This document shows positions 1 through 7,080 of a stretch of DNA of 18,520 bases, one piece after another; position 1 is the first letter of the stretch; every line of letters starts with the position of its first letter. The DNA is from CAZHDI01 sp964531285. Its GTDB lineage: Bacteria > Pseudomonadota > Alphaproteobacteria > JAJFIK01. The stretch is taken from NCBI GenBank assembly GCA_964531285.1, contig CAZHDI010000065.1:1-18520 (forward strand), written 5' to 3'. Under the pieces are notes generated by a model. It was given only the letters and a program-made list of their open reading frames with translations. It was not told the DNA's origin and did not search any database. Made by a program: the position numbers and the translations under genes.

Positions 1-476
1 AGGCGATCAACAAGGTCGAGGACTATATGGCCGCGACCAGCCAGCTCGCCCAGACACCCCTGCGTTCGGTGCTCGGCAAGCACGATCTCGATGAGATGCT
101 GATGGAGCGCGACAAGCTCAATCTCGACATTCAATCGATTCTCGACAGTCAGACCGATGCCTGGGGCGTCAAGGTCGCCAATGTCGAGATCAAGCATGTC
201 GATATCGATCCCTCGATGATCCGGGCGATCGCCAAGCAGGCCGAGGCCGAGCGGGAGCGGCGCGCCAAGGTCATCAGCGCGGAAGGCGAAGAACAGGCCG
301 CGGCCAAGCTCGTGGAGGCGGCCGCCAAGCTGGCGGGCGAGCCGTCGGCCATGCAGCTGCGCTATCTGGGCGCGCTTCAGGAAATCGCCGGCGACCGGAC
401 CAACACCATCGTGTTCCCGTTCTCGCCCAAAGACATCACCGATCTGGTGCGCGGCAAGCCCACCAACGGGTCGTAA
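1..476 (+). CDS. Slipin/stomatin-like SPFH (band 7) protein, 3' part
   Basis: The 5' end lies outside the window. The reading frame is open from base 3 to the TAA at 474-476 (about 157 residues). What is visible is the second half of an SPFH/band 7 domain (ATSQLAQTPLRSVLG, then ERDKLNLDIQ and WGVKVANVEIKHVDI), followed by the charged helical stretch RQAEAERERRAKVI-type (here KQAEAERERRAKVISAEGE) and a hydrophobic C-terminal end around VFPFSPKDI. These are typical of the slipin branch. Known family members are inner-membrane scaffold proteins that oligomerise through the helical segment, often paired with an NfeD membrane protein; the N-terminal membrane anchor and any nfeD partner would lie upstream of the window. 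The ATG at base 27 is internal and is not the real start. Family assignment is firm; the specific role is unknown. Confidence 0.9.
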   Translation, partial: AINKVEDYMAATSQLAQTPLRSVLGKHDLDEMLMERDKLNLDIQSILDSQTDAWGVKVANVEIKHVDIDPSMIRAIAKQAEAERERRAKVISAEGEEQAAAKLVEAAAKLAGEPSAMQLRYLGALQEIAGDRTNTIVFPFSPKDITDLVRGKPTNGS

Positions 477-517
477 GCGGAGGGTTTCTGGCTCGCACTG
501 CGCGCTGTGGCTTATTG

Positions 518-543
518 GGCGGGTTCGCGCAGCGGAACCCGCC
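518..543. terminator. Hairpin between convergent slipin and cutA genes
   Basis: A 9-bp perfect stem (GGCGGGTTC at 518-526 with GAACCCGCC at 535-543) and an 8-base loop sit 41 bases after the slipin stop and 7 bases before the cutA stop. The position between convergent genes suggests a terminator used from both sides. There is no strong T-run on either side, so intrinsic termination is inferred mainly from position and stem stability. It could also be a copy of a dispersed palindromic repeat. Confidence 0.5.
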
Positions 544-550
544 GAGGCCG

Positions 551-880
551 TTATTGCGGGCTGGCTTCGTTGCGGATCCAGGTCAAAAAGTCCGGATTGC
601 CCTCATCGCCCGCAATCGGCATCGAGATCACGCACGGGATCTCATAGCTGTGCAGGGCGCGGACGGCTTCGGTCAGGGCCTCGACCCGGTCGGCCCGGGT
701 CTTGATCAAGAGGACCGTCTCCTGCTCCTCCTGGGGCGCGCCATCCCACCAATAGACCGATGTCATAGTGTCGATTATGTTCACGCAGGCCACCAGATGC
801 TGCTCGACCAGCGCATGGCTGAGCGTCATCGCCTCGTCGCGATTGCTGGCGGTGATATAGACCAGTCTGAGATCGGTCAT
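551..880 (-). CDS. cutA: CutA-type divalent cation tolerance protein
   Basis: A 109-residue protein, the usual CutA1 length. Family signatures are present in order: LVYITASNRDEA at the N-terminus, LVACVNI (about residues 29-35), YWWDG (43-47), ETVLLIKTR (54-62) and HSYEIPCV (77-84). CutA1 proteins form very stable cytoplasmic trimers with a ferredoxin-like fold. They were named from copper-sensitive mutants of E. coli, but their biochemical role is still debated. The gene lies 162 bases downstream of the thioesterase on the same strand and faces the slipin gene. The start ATG at 880 gives MTDLRLVY, matching the family's N-terminus. The family call is secure; physiological function is not established from sequence. 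Confidence 0.95.
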   Translation of the reverse strand: MTDLRLVYITASNRDEAMTLSHALVEQHLVACVNIIDTMTSVYWWDGAPQEEQETVLLIKTRADRVEALTEAVRALHSYEIPCVISMPIAGDEGNPDFLTWIRNEASPQ

Positions 881-993
881 CGCAGTCCTTCGGTGGAACC
901 CTTCAATAGGACCCTTCGGTCAGAAACGCCTCAGGCCGCATCACACCCGGCCTATCCCGGTTCGCACGCGCAGCCCATGCGGTATGGTCGATA

Positions 994-1020
994 GGTTCTG
1001 GCCGCCGGTCAAGCAGAACC
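994..1020 (-). terminator. Weak hairpin after the thioesterase gene
   Basis: A 7-bp inverted repeat (GGTTCTG at 994-1000, CAGAACC at 1014-1020) with a 13-base loop starts 22 bases past the thioesterase stop on the minus strand. No T-run follows, so it may be a weak terminator or chance in GC-rich DNA. The rest of the 162-base gap should hold the cutA promoter, but I see no convincing -35/-10 pair. Confidence 0.25.
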
Positions 1021-1042
1021 GGGCCGGCGCGCGGGCGCACCG

Positions 1043-1891
1043 TCAGCCGGTGTGCCGAAACCACACCATCTGGTCGGTCGTGGCAAGGAGGCGCCCGTCG
1101 CGGCTCCAGACATGGGCGTATTGATCGTAGTAGCCCCGATGGCCAACCCGGCCCTTGGTGTCCACCAGCACGAAGTCATTGCCGATGCGGTCGATATCGT
1201 CCTGATCTACATGGATCTGGACGGTCATGGCGATGGTCGAAATCGGCGCCGGTCCGCGCAGGTGATAAAACAGCCGCGGCAGGCTGATGTCGCAAATACC
1301 GATCAGCGCGGTGTAGGTGAGCGGGCTGCCGGCGGCGCAGCGGTGCCAGACCAGCGAATGATCGTCGGCGCCGCCCTCGAACGCCCGCCCGCCGCTGACC
1401 GACCGGTGATGGTAATTGCGCGCGAATGTCGGCCCCTGGCCCTTGGGCGTGAACGGGGTCGGCGCGATCGCCTCGGGCAGCGGGGCGTCCGGCATGGCCA
1501 GGGTCTCAAACGCCAGGGTGTCGCGCCGGCGGGCCAGAGTGACCGTGGCATGGACGACCGGATCGGGATCGGCGTCCGCGCCGTCCTGAAACAGAGCCGC
1601 GGTCCAGAAGCCGGTCGACCGGTTGACACGCAAGGGCGTGCTGCGCACCGTCAGCCGGCCTTCGCTGACCGGCCCCATGAACTGGAAACTGCCGGCGATG
1701 GGCACCCCCTCGCTGCGCGGATCGTCCAGAATGGCGCGCAAGGCCACCGCCGCACCCCAGCCGCCATAGGGACCGATCATGTTCCAATAGGCCGGATGGG
1801 TCGGCACGATGGCTTCGCCGGGCGTGGTCGACAGCAGGGCGATGGACTGATCGAGCGCGACCGGATGGTCGAGCGGGTCGGGCGTGGACAT
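1043..1891 (-). CDS. Acyl-CoA thioesterase, TesB-like double hotdog
   Basis: A 282-residue protein consistent with two hotdog domains in tandem, as in TesB/acyl-CoA thioesterase II and the related 4HBT-like family. The N-terminal hotdog carries YWNMIGPYGGWGAAVALRA (about 35-53), which matches the glycine-rich start of the central helix. The C-terminal hotdog has an Asp at about 201 and ends with ATTDQMVWFR (270-279), whose Gln is the conserved C-terminal one of this group. These enzymes hydrolyse acyl-CoA to free acid and CoA in the cytoplasm. Substrate chain length cannot be read from sequence. ATG at 1891 is preceded by GGAG at suitable spacing. The gene is divergent from queC with only 49 bases between starts, and that gap contains a small palindrome, GTCA-AAAA-TGAC, at 1912-1923. 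Confidence 0.8.
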   Translation of the reverse strand: MSTPDPLDHPVALDQSIALLSTTPGEAIVPTHPAYWNMIGPYGGWGAAVALRAILDDPRSEGVPIAGSFQFMGPVSEGRLTVRSTPLRVNRSTGFWTAALFQDGADADPDPVVHATVTLARRRDTLAFETLAMPDAPLPEAIAPTPFTPKGQGPTFARNYHHRSVSGGRAFEGGADDHSLVWHRCAAGSPLTYTALIGICDISLPRLFYHLRGPAPISTIAMTVQIHVDQDDIDRIGNDFVLVDTKGRVGHRGYYDQYAHVWSRDGRLLATTDQMVWFRHTG

Positions 1892-1940
1892 GGCGGGGCT
1901 CCGCGCTTCCGGTCAAAAATGACACCTAGTCAGGATTGAT

Positions 1941-2690
1941 ATGAGTATATCCACCTATCCCGGCACCGACCAGAACGGACCCAAGGCGCTGGTGCTTTTT
2001 TCCGGCGGCCAGGATTCGGCCACCTGTTTGGCCTGGGCGCTGGACCGGTTCGCCCATGTGGAGACCGTCGGGTTCGACTACGGCCAGCGCCACCGGGTGG
2101 AACTGGCGTGCCGGCCCCAGATTCTGGCGGCGCTGCGGGCCCGGTTTCCGGCTTGGGGCGCGCGGCTCGGTGACGATCATCTGCTCGATGCCGGCGTTCT
2201 GGGCGCTGTCTCCGAGACGGCGTTGACGCGCGAGGCCGAAATCACCATGGGGGCGAACGGCCTGCCGACCACCTTCGTTCCCGGGCGGAACATCGTGTTC
2301 ATGACCCTCGCGGCGGCGCTGGCCTACCGGCGCGGCCTCTCGCGCCTGGTGACCGGTGTGTGCGAGACTGATTATTCCGGCTATCCCGATTGCCGGGACG
2401 ATACGATGAAGGCGCTTCAGGCGGCGCTCAATCTGGGCATGGAAGCGCGCATGGTGATCGAGACGCCGTTGATGTGGATCGACAAGGCCGGTACCTGGGC
2501 GCTGGCCGACCGGCTTGGCGGCGCCGATCTCGTGCGCCTGATCGTGGAGGAAACCCACACCTGCTATCGCGGCGACCGGGAGACGCGCCATGACTGGGGG
2601 ATGGGGTGCGGCACCTGTCCGGCCTGCGATTTGCGCGCCAAGGGTTGGGCCGCTTATCGCAGCGCCAAGGGCCACACGGCACACCCATGA
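1941..2690 (+). CDS. queC: 7-cyano-7-deazaguanine synthase QueC
   Basis: A 249-residue protein. QueC uses ATP and ammonia to convert 7-carboxy-7-deazaguanine (CDG) to the nitrile preQ0 in the queuosine tRNA-modification pathway. The PP-loop ATP pyrophosphatase motif SGGQDSATC sits at residues 21-29. FVPGRN (112-117) and the region TGVCETDYSGYPDCRD (138-153) are QueC hallmarks. Cys 208, 223, 226 and 229 (CGTCPACDLR) form the C-terminal zinc site. ATG at 1941 has AGGA upstream. The stop overlaps the queE start as ATGA (2687-2690), implying translational coupling, so the two act on consecutive steps: QueE makes CDG and QueC consumes it. QueD and QueF are not in the window. Confidence 0.97.
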   Translation: MSISTYPGTDQNGPKALVLFSGGQDSATCLAWALDRFAHVETVGFDYGQRHRVELACRPQILAALRARFPAWGARLGDDHLLDAGVLGAVSETALTREAEITMGANGLPTTFVPGRNIVFMTLAAALAYRRGLSRLVTGVCETDYSGYPDCRDDTMKALQAALNLGMEARMVIETPLMWIDKAGTWALADRLGGADLVRLIVEETHTCYRGDRETRHDWGMGCGTCPACDLRAKGWAAYRSAKGHTAHP

Positions 2691-3325
2691 CTTATTCCGT
2701 CAAGGACCTATTCTACACGCTCCAGGGGGAGGGGTTCCACGCGGGCCGCCCGGCGGTCTTTCTGCGCTTTGCCGGATGCAATCTGTGGACGGGCCGGGAA
2801 GCGGACCGTGCCCAGGCGATCTGCCGGTTCTGCGATACCGATTTCGTCGGCACCGACGGTCCGGGCGGCGGCCGCTTCGCCGCGCCTGAGGCGCTGGCCA
2901 CGGCGGTGGCGGCGCTCTGGCCCGAGGGTCATCCGGATGCGGTGCCTTATGTGGTCTGCACCGGGGGTGAGCCGCTGCTGCAACTCGATGGTCCGCTGAT
3001 CGGCGCCCTGCATGGGGCGGGTTTTGAAATCGCCGTGGAGACCAATGGCACCATAGAGGCGCCCGCCGGCATCGACTGGCTGTGCGTGTCGCCGAAGGCC
3101 GGGGCGGATCTGCGCCAACGGTCAGGGGACGAATTGAAGCTGGTTTATCCGCAGGACGGGCAGGCGCCGGACCAGTTCGAGGATCTGGCGTTCCGGCACT
3201 TCTTCCTTCAGCCCATGGACTGCGACCGGCAGGCGGAGCATATGGCGGCGGCGGTGGCTTATTGTCTGGCGCATCCGCGCTGGAAGCTCAGCCTACAGAC
3301 GCACAAGGTCTTGAACATTCCCTGA
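2687..3325 (+). CDS. queE: 7-carboxy-7-deazaguanine synthase QueE
   Basis: A 212-residue radical SAM enzyme converting 6-carboxytetrahydropterin to 7-carboxy-7-deazaguanine. The cluster-binding cysteines are C31, C46 and C49, giving the CX14CX2C spacing known from some proteobacterial QueE enzymes instead of the classic CX3CX2C. Also present are LQGEG (12-16), the SAM-binding TGGEP (92-96), VETNGT (117-122), VSPK (134-137) and the C-terminal LSLQTHK (201-207). I chose ATG 2687, which overlaps the queC stop, over the in-frame ATG at 2606: the longer form would add 27 residues of out-of-frame queC sequence and would lose the family N-terminus YSVKDLFYTLQGEG. Confidence 0.96.
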   Translation: MTYSVKDLFYTLQGEGFHAGRPAVFLRFAGCNLWTGREADRAQAICRFCDTDFVGTDGPGGGRFAAPEALATAVAALWPEGHPDAVPYVVCTGGEPLLQLDGPLIGALHGAGFEIAVETNGTIEAPAGIDWLCVSPKAGADLRQRSGDELKLVYPQDGQAPDQFEDLAFRHFFLQPMDCDRQAEHMAAAVAYCLAHPRWKLSLQTHKVLNIP

Positions 3326-3336
3326 GGGAGCGAAAT

Positions 3337-3357
3337 GGGGCGGCATCGGGCCGCCCC
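3337..3357. terminator. Probable bidirectional terminator after queE
   Basis: An 8-bp perfect GC stem (GGGGCGGC at 3337-3344, GCCGCCCC at 3350-3357) with a 5-base loop lies 11 bases past the queE stop and 14 bases before the stop of the convergent DUF3313 gene. On the minus strand it is followed by ATTTCG, a partial U-run; on the plus strand by GTTCCG. Position and stem make it a good candidate for ending both transcripts. Confidence 0.6.
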
Positions 3358-3371
3358 GTTCCGAGGGCCGA

Positions 3372-4004
3372 TCAGTCGAGCAGCTTGCCCAGTTCCCGGC
3401 CGAATTTGCGGAACGCGTCGCGCGCATCGCCCCACCGGGTGTGCAGGTTGAGGTTGGCATTGAAACTCCGGCCCTGCCAGTCATCGGCCAGCACGGCCAG
3501 GACCGCGCCGCTGGCACCGTCCGTGATCACCGCTTCGGTGGCCGCGCCGCCGACGCCGACGGACCGGAAATTGCCGGAGGTCAGGCCCGGACGGGACGCG
3601 CGCACACCGATAATGTCTTTGTTCGGCGTTGCATCGGTGATGACGAATTCCAGCACCATCACACCTTCGCCGGCCCGGTCCACGATCTCGACCGTATCGG
3701 GCAGGCCGCGCGTGATGCCTTTGACAAGGCTTTCCGCCAGCTGCTTTTCATCGCTCGAGGTGAGATCCAATTCGCTTTCGTCGACCATGAAGGTGACCGG
3801 CTCGAGATAGGCCTTCGTGTAGCCGCTGAGATCGGCCTCCTCGTTCAGATAGACGACATCCAGATCGATGGCATCCGACGCGTTCAATCCTTCCAGCATC
3901 TCCGCCGGAATGACGGACAGTTTGTCGTCGGCCACGGCCGGCGCGGTCATCAGGGCCGCGGCCATCAGGCCGCCTGCAAGCAGGGTGGTGAACCGATGGG
4001 TCAT
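3372..4004 (-). CDS. Secreted DUF3313 domain protein
   Basis: A 210-residue protein with a clear Sec signal peptide: charged MTHR start, hydrophobic core and a likely cleavage after APAVA (about residue 25). There is no lipobox cysteine, so unlike many DUF3313 relatives it is probably a soluble periplasmic protein and not a lipoprotein. The mature part shows the DUF3313 pattern: GYTKAYLEPVTFMVDE, then AESLVKGITRGLPDTVEIVD, VMVLEFVITDATP, a GGAATEAVITDGASGAVLA strand pair, and a C-terminal RWGDARDAFRKFGRELGKLL helix. Function of the family is not known. A strong ribosome site (AGGAGG) precedes ATG 4004. It is probably monocistronic, bounded downstream by the hairpin at 3337-3357 and upstream by the phnF terminator. 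Confidence 0.8.
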   Translation of the reverse strand: MTHRFTTLLAGGLMAAALMTAPAVADDKLSVIPAEMLEGLNASDAIDLDVVYLNEEADLSGYTKAYLEPVTFMVDESELDLTSSDEKQLAESLVKGITRGLPDTVEIVDRAGEGVMVLEFVITDATPNKDIIGVRASRPGLTSGNFRSVGVGGAATEAVITDGASGAVLAVLADDWQGRSFNANLNLHTRWGDARDAFRKFGRELGKLLD

Positions 4005-4153
4005 GAGAACCCTCCTGAATATGTGAGTGTTGAATTCGCGATTACGGTCCGGCTCCCCCGAACGCGCGCCAGCTTAACCAAGCGTTCAGGATGCGGCCAG
4101 GGTCAGCACGGCTTTGTGATGGCGCGGTGTGACGGCTGTGCGGACGGCCACCG

Positions 4154-4183
4154 AAAAAACGGCCCGGCGCGGGGCCGGGCCGT
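4154..4183 (-). terminator. Strong intrinsic terminator of phnF
   Basis: Read on the minus strand, a perfect 10-bp stem (4183-4174 with 4168-4159, loop 4169-4173) is followed directly by a run of six T (complement of A 4154-4159). It lies 31 bases past the phnF stop. This is the best terminator in the window and makes phnF a single-gene transcript, separate from the DUF3313 gene beyond it. Confidence 0.88.
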
Positions 4184-4214
4184 GTGTGACAGAGTGTCCG
4201 TCAGATTGCGGATG

Positions 4215-4934
4215 TCACGGTTCGAAGACGAACTGCATGCGCTGACCCGCGCAGCGCCCGATCGCGAACTCGATCGGCTGGCCGGCCTCGTCGATATTGA
4301 TGCTCTCGGCCACCACGATGGGCTGGCTGCGCGGCATATGCAGATGGCGCGCATCGGCGACCGTGGGCAGGCGGGCGGATACCCGGGTCTGCTTGCGGGT
4401 GTAATCATCGACGCCGAGCATTTTCAGCGCAGCGGTGATCGAGTTGGTTTCCCTGAACGCCTCGATCAGACCATCGAAGCGCTTGGCCGGAAAATAATGG
4501 GCCGTGATGCTCATGGGCCGGTTGTCCACCGCATGGACCAGCTCAATCAGGATCACCAGCTCGCCCGGGCGCAGGCCCAGGCCGCGCGCGACCTTACCGT
4601 CCGACGGCATCTGTTCGGCCCGTAAGAGCTTGCCGCCCGGTGTGCGGCCGAGTTTCTTGACCGACTGCGAAAAGCGGGTGTGCCGCTCGATGATATAATC
4701 GACCGTATCGTCCTGTACGAACGTCCCGCGGCCCTGTTCGACGCGGATCGTGCCGCGATCCTGCAAGGAGGACATGGCCCGGCGCAGCGTGTGACGATTG
4801 ACACCGAACCGTTCGGCCAGTTGCGCCTCCGTCGGGAGACGGCTGCCCGGCGCGAACGTGCCGCTGGCGATGTCGGCCTCGAGCGCCTGGGCGATCTGAC
4901 GCCACAGTGCGATCCCTGTATTGCGTTCCATCAT
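4215..4934 (-). CDS. phnF: GntR/HutC-family regulator, PhnF-like
   Basis: A 239-residue regulator. Residues about 8-74 form the GntR winged helix (LWRQIAQALEADIASGTFAPG, LPTEAQLAERFGVNRHTLRRA, GTIRVEQGRGTFV). Residues about 95-235 form a UTRA ligand-binding domain (ITAHYFPAKRF, IVVAESINIDEAGQPIEFAIGRC). This is the HutC subfamily architecture of PhnF, which controls phosphonate genes and in mycobacteria phosphate uptake. The phnM neighbour on the opposite strand supports the name. Two adjacent ATGs exist (4934 and 4931); GGAGG is 3 bases from the first and 6 from the second, so 4931 may be the true start. It is likely autoregulated through the palindromes in the shared promoter region. The ligand is unknown; a phosphonate or phosphorylated sugar is the natural guess. 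Confidence 0.85.
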   Translation of the reverse strand: MMERNTGIALWRQIAQALEADIASGTFAPGSRLPTEAQLAERFGVNRHTLRRAMSSLQDRGTIRVEQGRGTFVQDDTVDYIIERHTRFSQSVKKLGRTPGGKLLRAEQMPSDGKVARGLGLRPGELVILIELVHAVDNRPMSITAHYFPAKRFDGLIEAFRETNSITAALKMLGVDDYTRKQTRVSARLPTVADARHLHMPRSQPIVVAESINIDEAGQPIEFAIGRCAGQRMQFVFEP

Positions 4935-5049
4935 GTGCCTCCAAATCGCTTCAGATTGGGCGTTTGGTCTGTTGCGGCCCGGGTGCTACATCCCGCTCCA
5001 CCAACCGGTCCGGCCCAGATCGTGGTCCTGTTGAAGGGAAGTCTACATC

Positions 5050-5060
5050 ATTGGACCAAT
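5050..5060. promoter_or_regulatory. Candidate operator 1, palindrome ATTGGACCAAT
   Basis: A perfect 11-bp palindrome, ATTGG-A-CCAAT, in the phnF-phnM gap, overlapping the proposed phnM -35 and touching the proposed phnF -10. GntR-family dimers bind short palindromes of this size. No binding evidence is available from sequence alone. Confidence 0.4.
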
Positions 5061-5075
5061 TTTGCAATCATCTAT

Positions 5076-5087
5076 TTGTCCAGACAA
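5076..5087. promoter_or_regulatory. Candidate PhnF operator 2, TTGTC-CA-GACAA
   Basis: An inverted repeat with 5-bp arms and a 2-bp centre. It resembles the GTCTAGAC-type core recognised by several HutC-subfamily regulators, differing at the central base. It overlaps the proposed phnF -35 and the end of the proposed phnM -10. It is the better of the two operator candidates. Confidence 0.5.
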
Positions 5088-5156
5088 CCGGATCGTTGAC
5101 GGCGGGGGGAAAGCCCCGGATGCTGGTTAACGCCGGTCACAGGCAGGAGACGCCCC

Positions 5157-6317
5157 ATGACACGCGACGGTTCGGTCATCGCCTCGGTCATCGCCAATGT
5201 GCGGATCGTGCTTCCCGATGAGGAGATCACCGGCAGTGTCGTGATCGGAACCGACGGCCTGATTGCCGATATCAGCAGCGGGTCCGGCGTGCCCCCCGGC
5301 GCCATCGACGGCGAGGGCGATATTCTCGCGCCCGGTCTCGTGGAAATCCATACCGATAATCTGGAAAAGCATCTGGTGCCCCGGCCCACTGTGCTGTGGC
5401 CGGCCTTTTCGGCGCTGTTATCCCATGACGCCCAGGTGGCCGGGGCGGGGATCACCACCGTCTTCGATGCCGTCGCCCTGGGCGACCGGGACGGGCGGGA
5501 AGACCGGCTGCTGTATCTGGATGAGGCCGTCGGGGCCATTCGGGAGGGCCGCGAACAAGGCCATCTGCGCGCGGAGCATTTTTTGCATCTGCGCTGCGAG
5601 GTGCCGCGCCCCCACGCCCATGATCAGTTCGTGCATTATGCGCGCGACCCCTCGGTGCGGATCGTGTCGCTGAACGATCACACGCCGGGTGACCGTCAGT
5701 TTCCGGACATGGTGGATTACAAACACTTTTGCATAACCCATTTCGGGGAAGATCCAGACGAATTCGAGATCCGGGTGCGCCGCGACAAGGAATTGCAAGA
5801 GCGTTATGCCGCGCGCCACCGGGAGATCATTTCCCGTGAGTCCCTCGAGTTGGGCTTTGCCCTGGCCAGCCATGACGATGCGACGCCGGAGCATGTGGCG
5901 ATGGCCCACGCAGAAGGTGCAACCATTTCGGAGTTTCCCACGACCTTGGAGGCGGCAGAGGCGGCCCATGCCCATGGCATGGCAACGGTCATGGGCGCGC
6001 CGAACATCATTCGCGGCAAATCGCAATCGGGCAACATTGCCGCGCGGGATCTGGCCGAGCGGGACCTTCTCGACATTCTGTCATCGGATTATATGCCGGT
6101 GAGCCTTGTCTGGGCGCCCTTCAAGCTGTGCGATGATCTCGGCTGGCCGTTGTGGCGGGCGATGGCGCTGGTCACGGCGAACCCGGCCCGGGCCGCGGGT
6201 CTGACTGACCGGGGGATCATCGCGCCTGGCAAGCGGGCCGATTTGATCCGTGTGCGCGCCACGGATCGCGGACCGGTGGTCCGGGAAGTCTGGCGTGAAG
6301 GGAAACGGATCGTCTGA
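5157..6317 (+). CDS. phnM: PhnM-type phosphonate diphosphohydrolase (amidohydrolase fold)
   Basis: A 386-residue member of the amidohydrolase superfamily, normal PhnM length. In the C-P lyase pathway PhnM removes pyrophosphate from ribose 1-methylphosphonate 5-triphosphate. Visible hallmarks are the N-terminal beta domain (NVRIVLPDEEI), LAPGLVEIHTDNLEKHLVPRP (57-77, with metal ligand H65 in the family's HTD form), HLRCEVP (144-150), SLNDHTPG (171-178), ASHDDATPEH (237-246, H239), MGAPNIIRGKSQSGN (279-293) and SSDYMP (309-314, D311). ATG 5157 has AGGAG 7 bases upstream. It leads a three-gene run with DUF1045 and Nudix genes. No phnG-L genes are nearby, so its substrate must come from genes elsewhere or from another pathway. 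Confidence 0.93.
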   Translation: MTRDGSVIASVIANVRIVLPDEEITGSVVIGTDGLIADISSGSGVPPGAIDGEGDILAPGLVEIHTDNLEKHLVPRPTVLWPAFSALLSHDAQVAGAGITTVFDAVALGDRDGREDRLLYLDEAVGAIREGREQGHLRAEHFLHLRCEVPRPHAHDQFVHYARDPSVRIVSLNDHTPGDRQFPDMVDYKHFCITHFGEDPDEFEIRVRRDKELQERYAARHREIISRESLELGFALASHDDATPEHVAMAHAEGATISEFPTTLEAAEAAHAHGMATVMGAPNIIRGKSQSGNIAARDLAERDLLDILSSDYMPVSLVWAPFKLCDDLGWPLWRAMALVTANPARAAGLTDRGIIAPGKRADLIRVRATDRGPVVREVWREGKRIV

Positions 6318-6360
6318 CGTCGCGCCGATACGAAAAAACCCCGAAGGAGGAGCCGAGCCC

Positions 6361-7050
6361 ATGACCCGATATGCGATTTATTATGCGCCGGCCCCCGACA
6401 GCGATCTGGGCCGGTTCGGTGCGGCCTGGCTGGGCCGCGATGCCTTTACCGGCGAGATCATCCCTCAAGAAGAGGTGGACGGGCTCACCCCCGGCCGGCT
6501 CGCCGAGATCACCGAAAGCGCCCGGCGTTACGGGTTTCATGCCACGCTCAAGGCGCCGTTCACCCTCGCGGAGGGCCACAGCGAAGCCGAATTGATTGCC
6601 GCGGTCGACGCTTTTGCCGCCACTCAATCGCCCTTCGAGGCACCGGCGCTGGATCTGCGCTCGCTCAGCGGTTACACGACCCTGGTGCTGTCCGAACCCA
6701 GCCCCGCCATGGATGCCTTCGCGGCCCAGTGTGTCCGGACCTTCGATCCGTTCCGGGCCCCTCTCAATGCCGCCGACCGCCAGCGCCGTCTGGCCACGCC
6801 CTTGAGCGACCGGCAGATCGGCTATCTCGAACGCTGGGGCTATCCCTTCGTGTTCGAGGATTTCATCTTTCATCTGACCTTATCGAACCGGATCACCGAT
6901 CCGGACGAACAGGCGGCGATCTTCGAGGCGCTGGAGCCGGTTCTATCGGTGATCGGCACGGCGCCGTTGGCCGTCGATGCGGTCTGCCTCTTCCGTCAGC
7001 CGGACCGGGAGTCGCCGTTCCAGGTCATTCACCGGGCCATGCTCGGTTGA
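6361..7050 (+). CDS. DUF1045 phosphonate-operon 2H phosphoesterase
   Basis: A 229-residue protein of the DUF1045 group, known from phosphonate operons. It carries the two HxT motifs of 2H phosphoesterases: H60-A-T62 in RRYGFHATLKAPF and H171-L-T173 in FIFHLTLSNRI, which together form the active site of cyclic phosphodiesterases in this superfamily. The reaction of DUF1045 proteins is unproven. In this setting it could open the ribosyl cyclic phosphate left by C-P lyase, a job done by PhnP elsewhere; that is inference. ATG 6361 was chosen because AAGGAGG (6344-6350) precedes it and RYAIYYAP is the family start; an in-frame ORF extension back to 6250 only overlaps phnM. It begins 43 bases after phnM. 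Confidence 0.88.
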   Translation: MTRYAIYYAPAPDSDLGRFGAAWLGRDAFTGEIIPQEEVDGLTPGRLAEITESARRYGFHATLKAPFTLAEGHSEAELIAAVDAFAATQSPFEAPALDLRSLSGYTTLVLSEPSPAMDAFAAQCVRTFDPFRAPLNAADRQRRLATPLSDRQIGYLERWGYPFVFEDFIFHLTLSNRITDPDEQAAIFEALEPVLSVIGTAPLAVDAVCLFRQPDRESPFQVIHRAMLG

Positions 7051-7080
7051 CCGGCGATCCGCCGCAAGGAGCGTTGGGCG

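Larger units (their letters stand above)
5031..5100. promoter_or_regulatory. Overlapping divergent promoters for phnF and phnM (predicted)
   Basis: This is the AT-richest part of the 222-base phnF-phnM gap. On the minus strand, TTGTCT (complement of 5082-5087), a 17-base spacer and CAAAAT (complement of 5059-5064) would serve phnF. On the plus strand, TTGGAC (5051-5056), a 16-base spacer and TATTTG (5073-5078) could serve phnM. Both pairs are imperfect matches to the sigma-70 consensus. The two palindromes at 5050-5060 and 5076-5087 cover these elements, which fits repression in both directions. Further down the leader, a small stem (5103-5107 with 5114-5118) precedes the phnM ribosome site. 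Confidence 0.4.

Noticed and set aside
1052..1939. 295-codon open frame on the plus strand
   Set aside because: Antisense to the thioesterase, whose hotdog motifs are clear; no motif in the antisense product.
1892..1940. PreQ1-type riboswitch upstream of queC
   Set aside because: Only 49 bases separate the divergent start codons and no aptamer-like stem or pseudoknot pattern is visible.
4005..4214. Possible small gene between the DUF3313 and phnF genes
   Set aside because: The 210-base gap is explained by the phnF terminator and the DUF3313 promoter and ribosome site; no ORF with a ribosome site is seen.
6250..6360. Longer DUF1045 start inside phnM
   Set aside because: The extension repeats phnM DNA in another frame, while AAGGAGG precedes ATG 6361 and the family N-terminus starts there.
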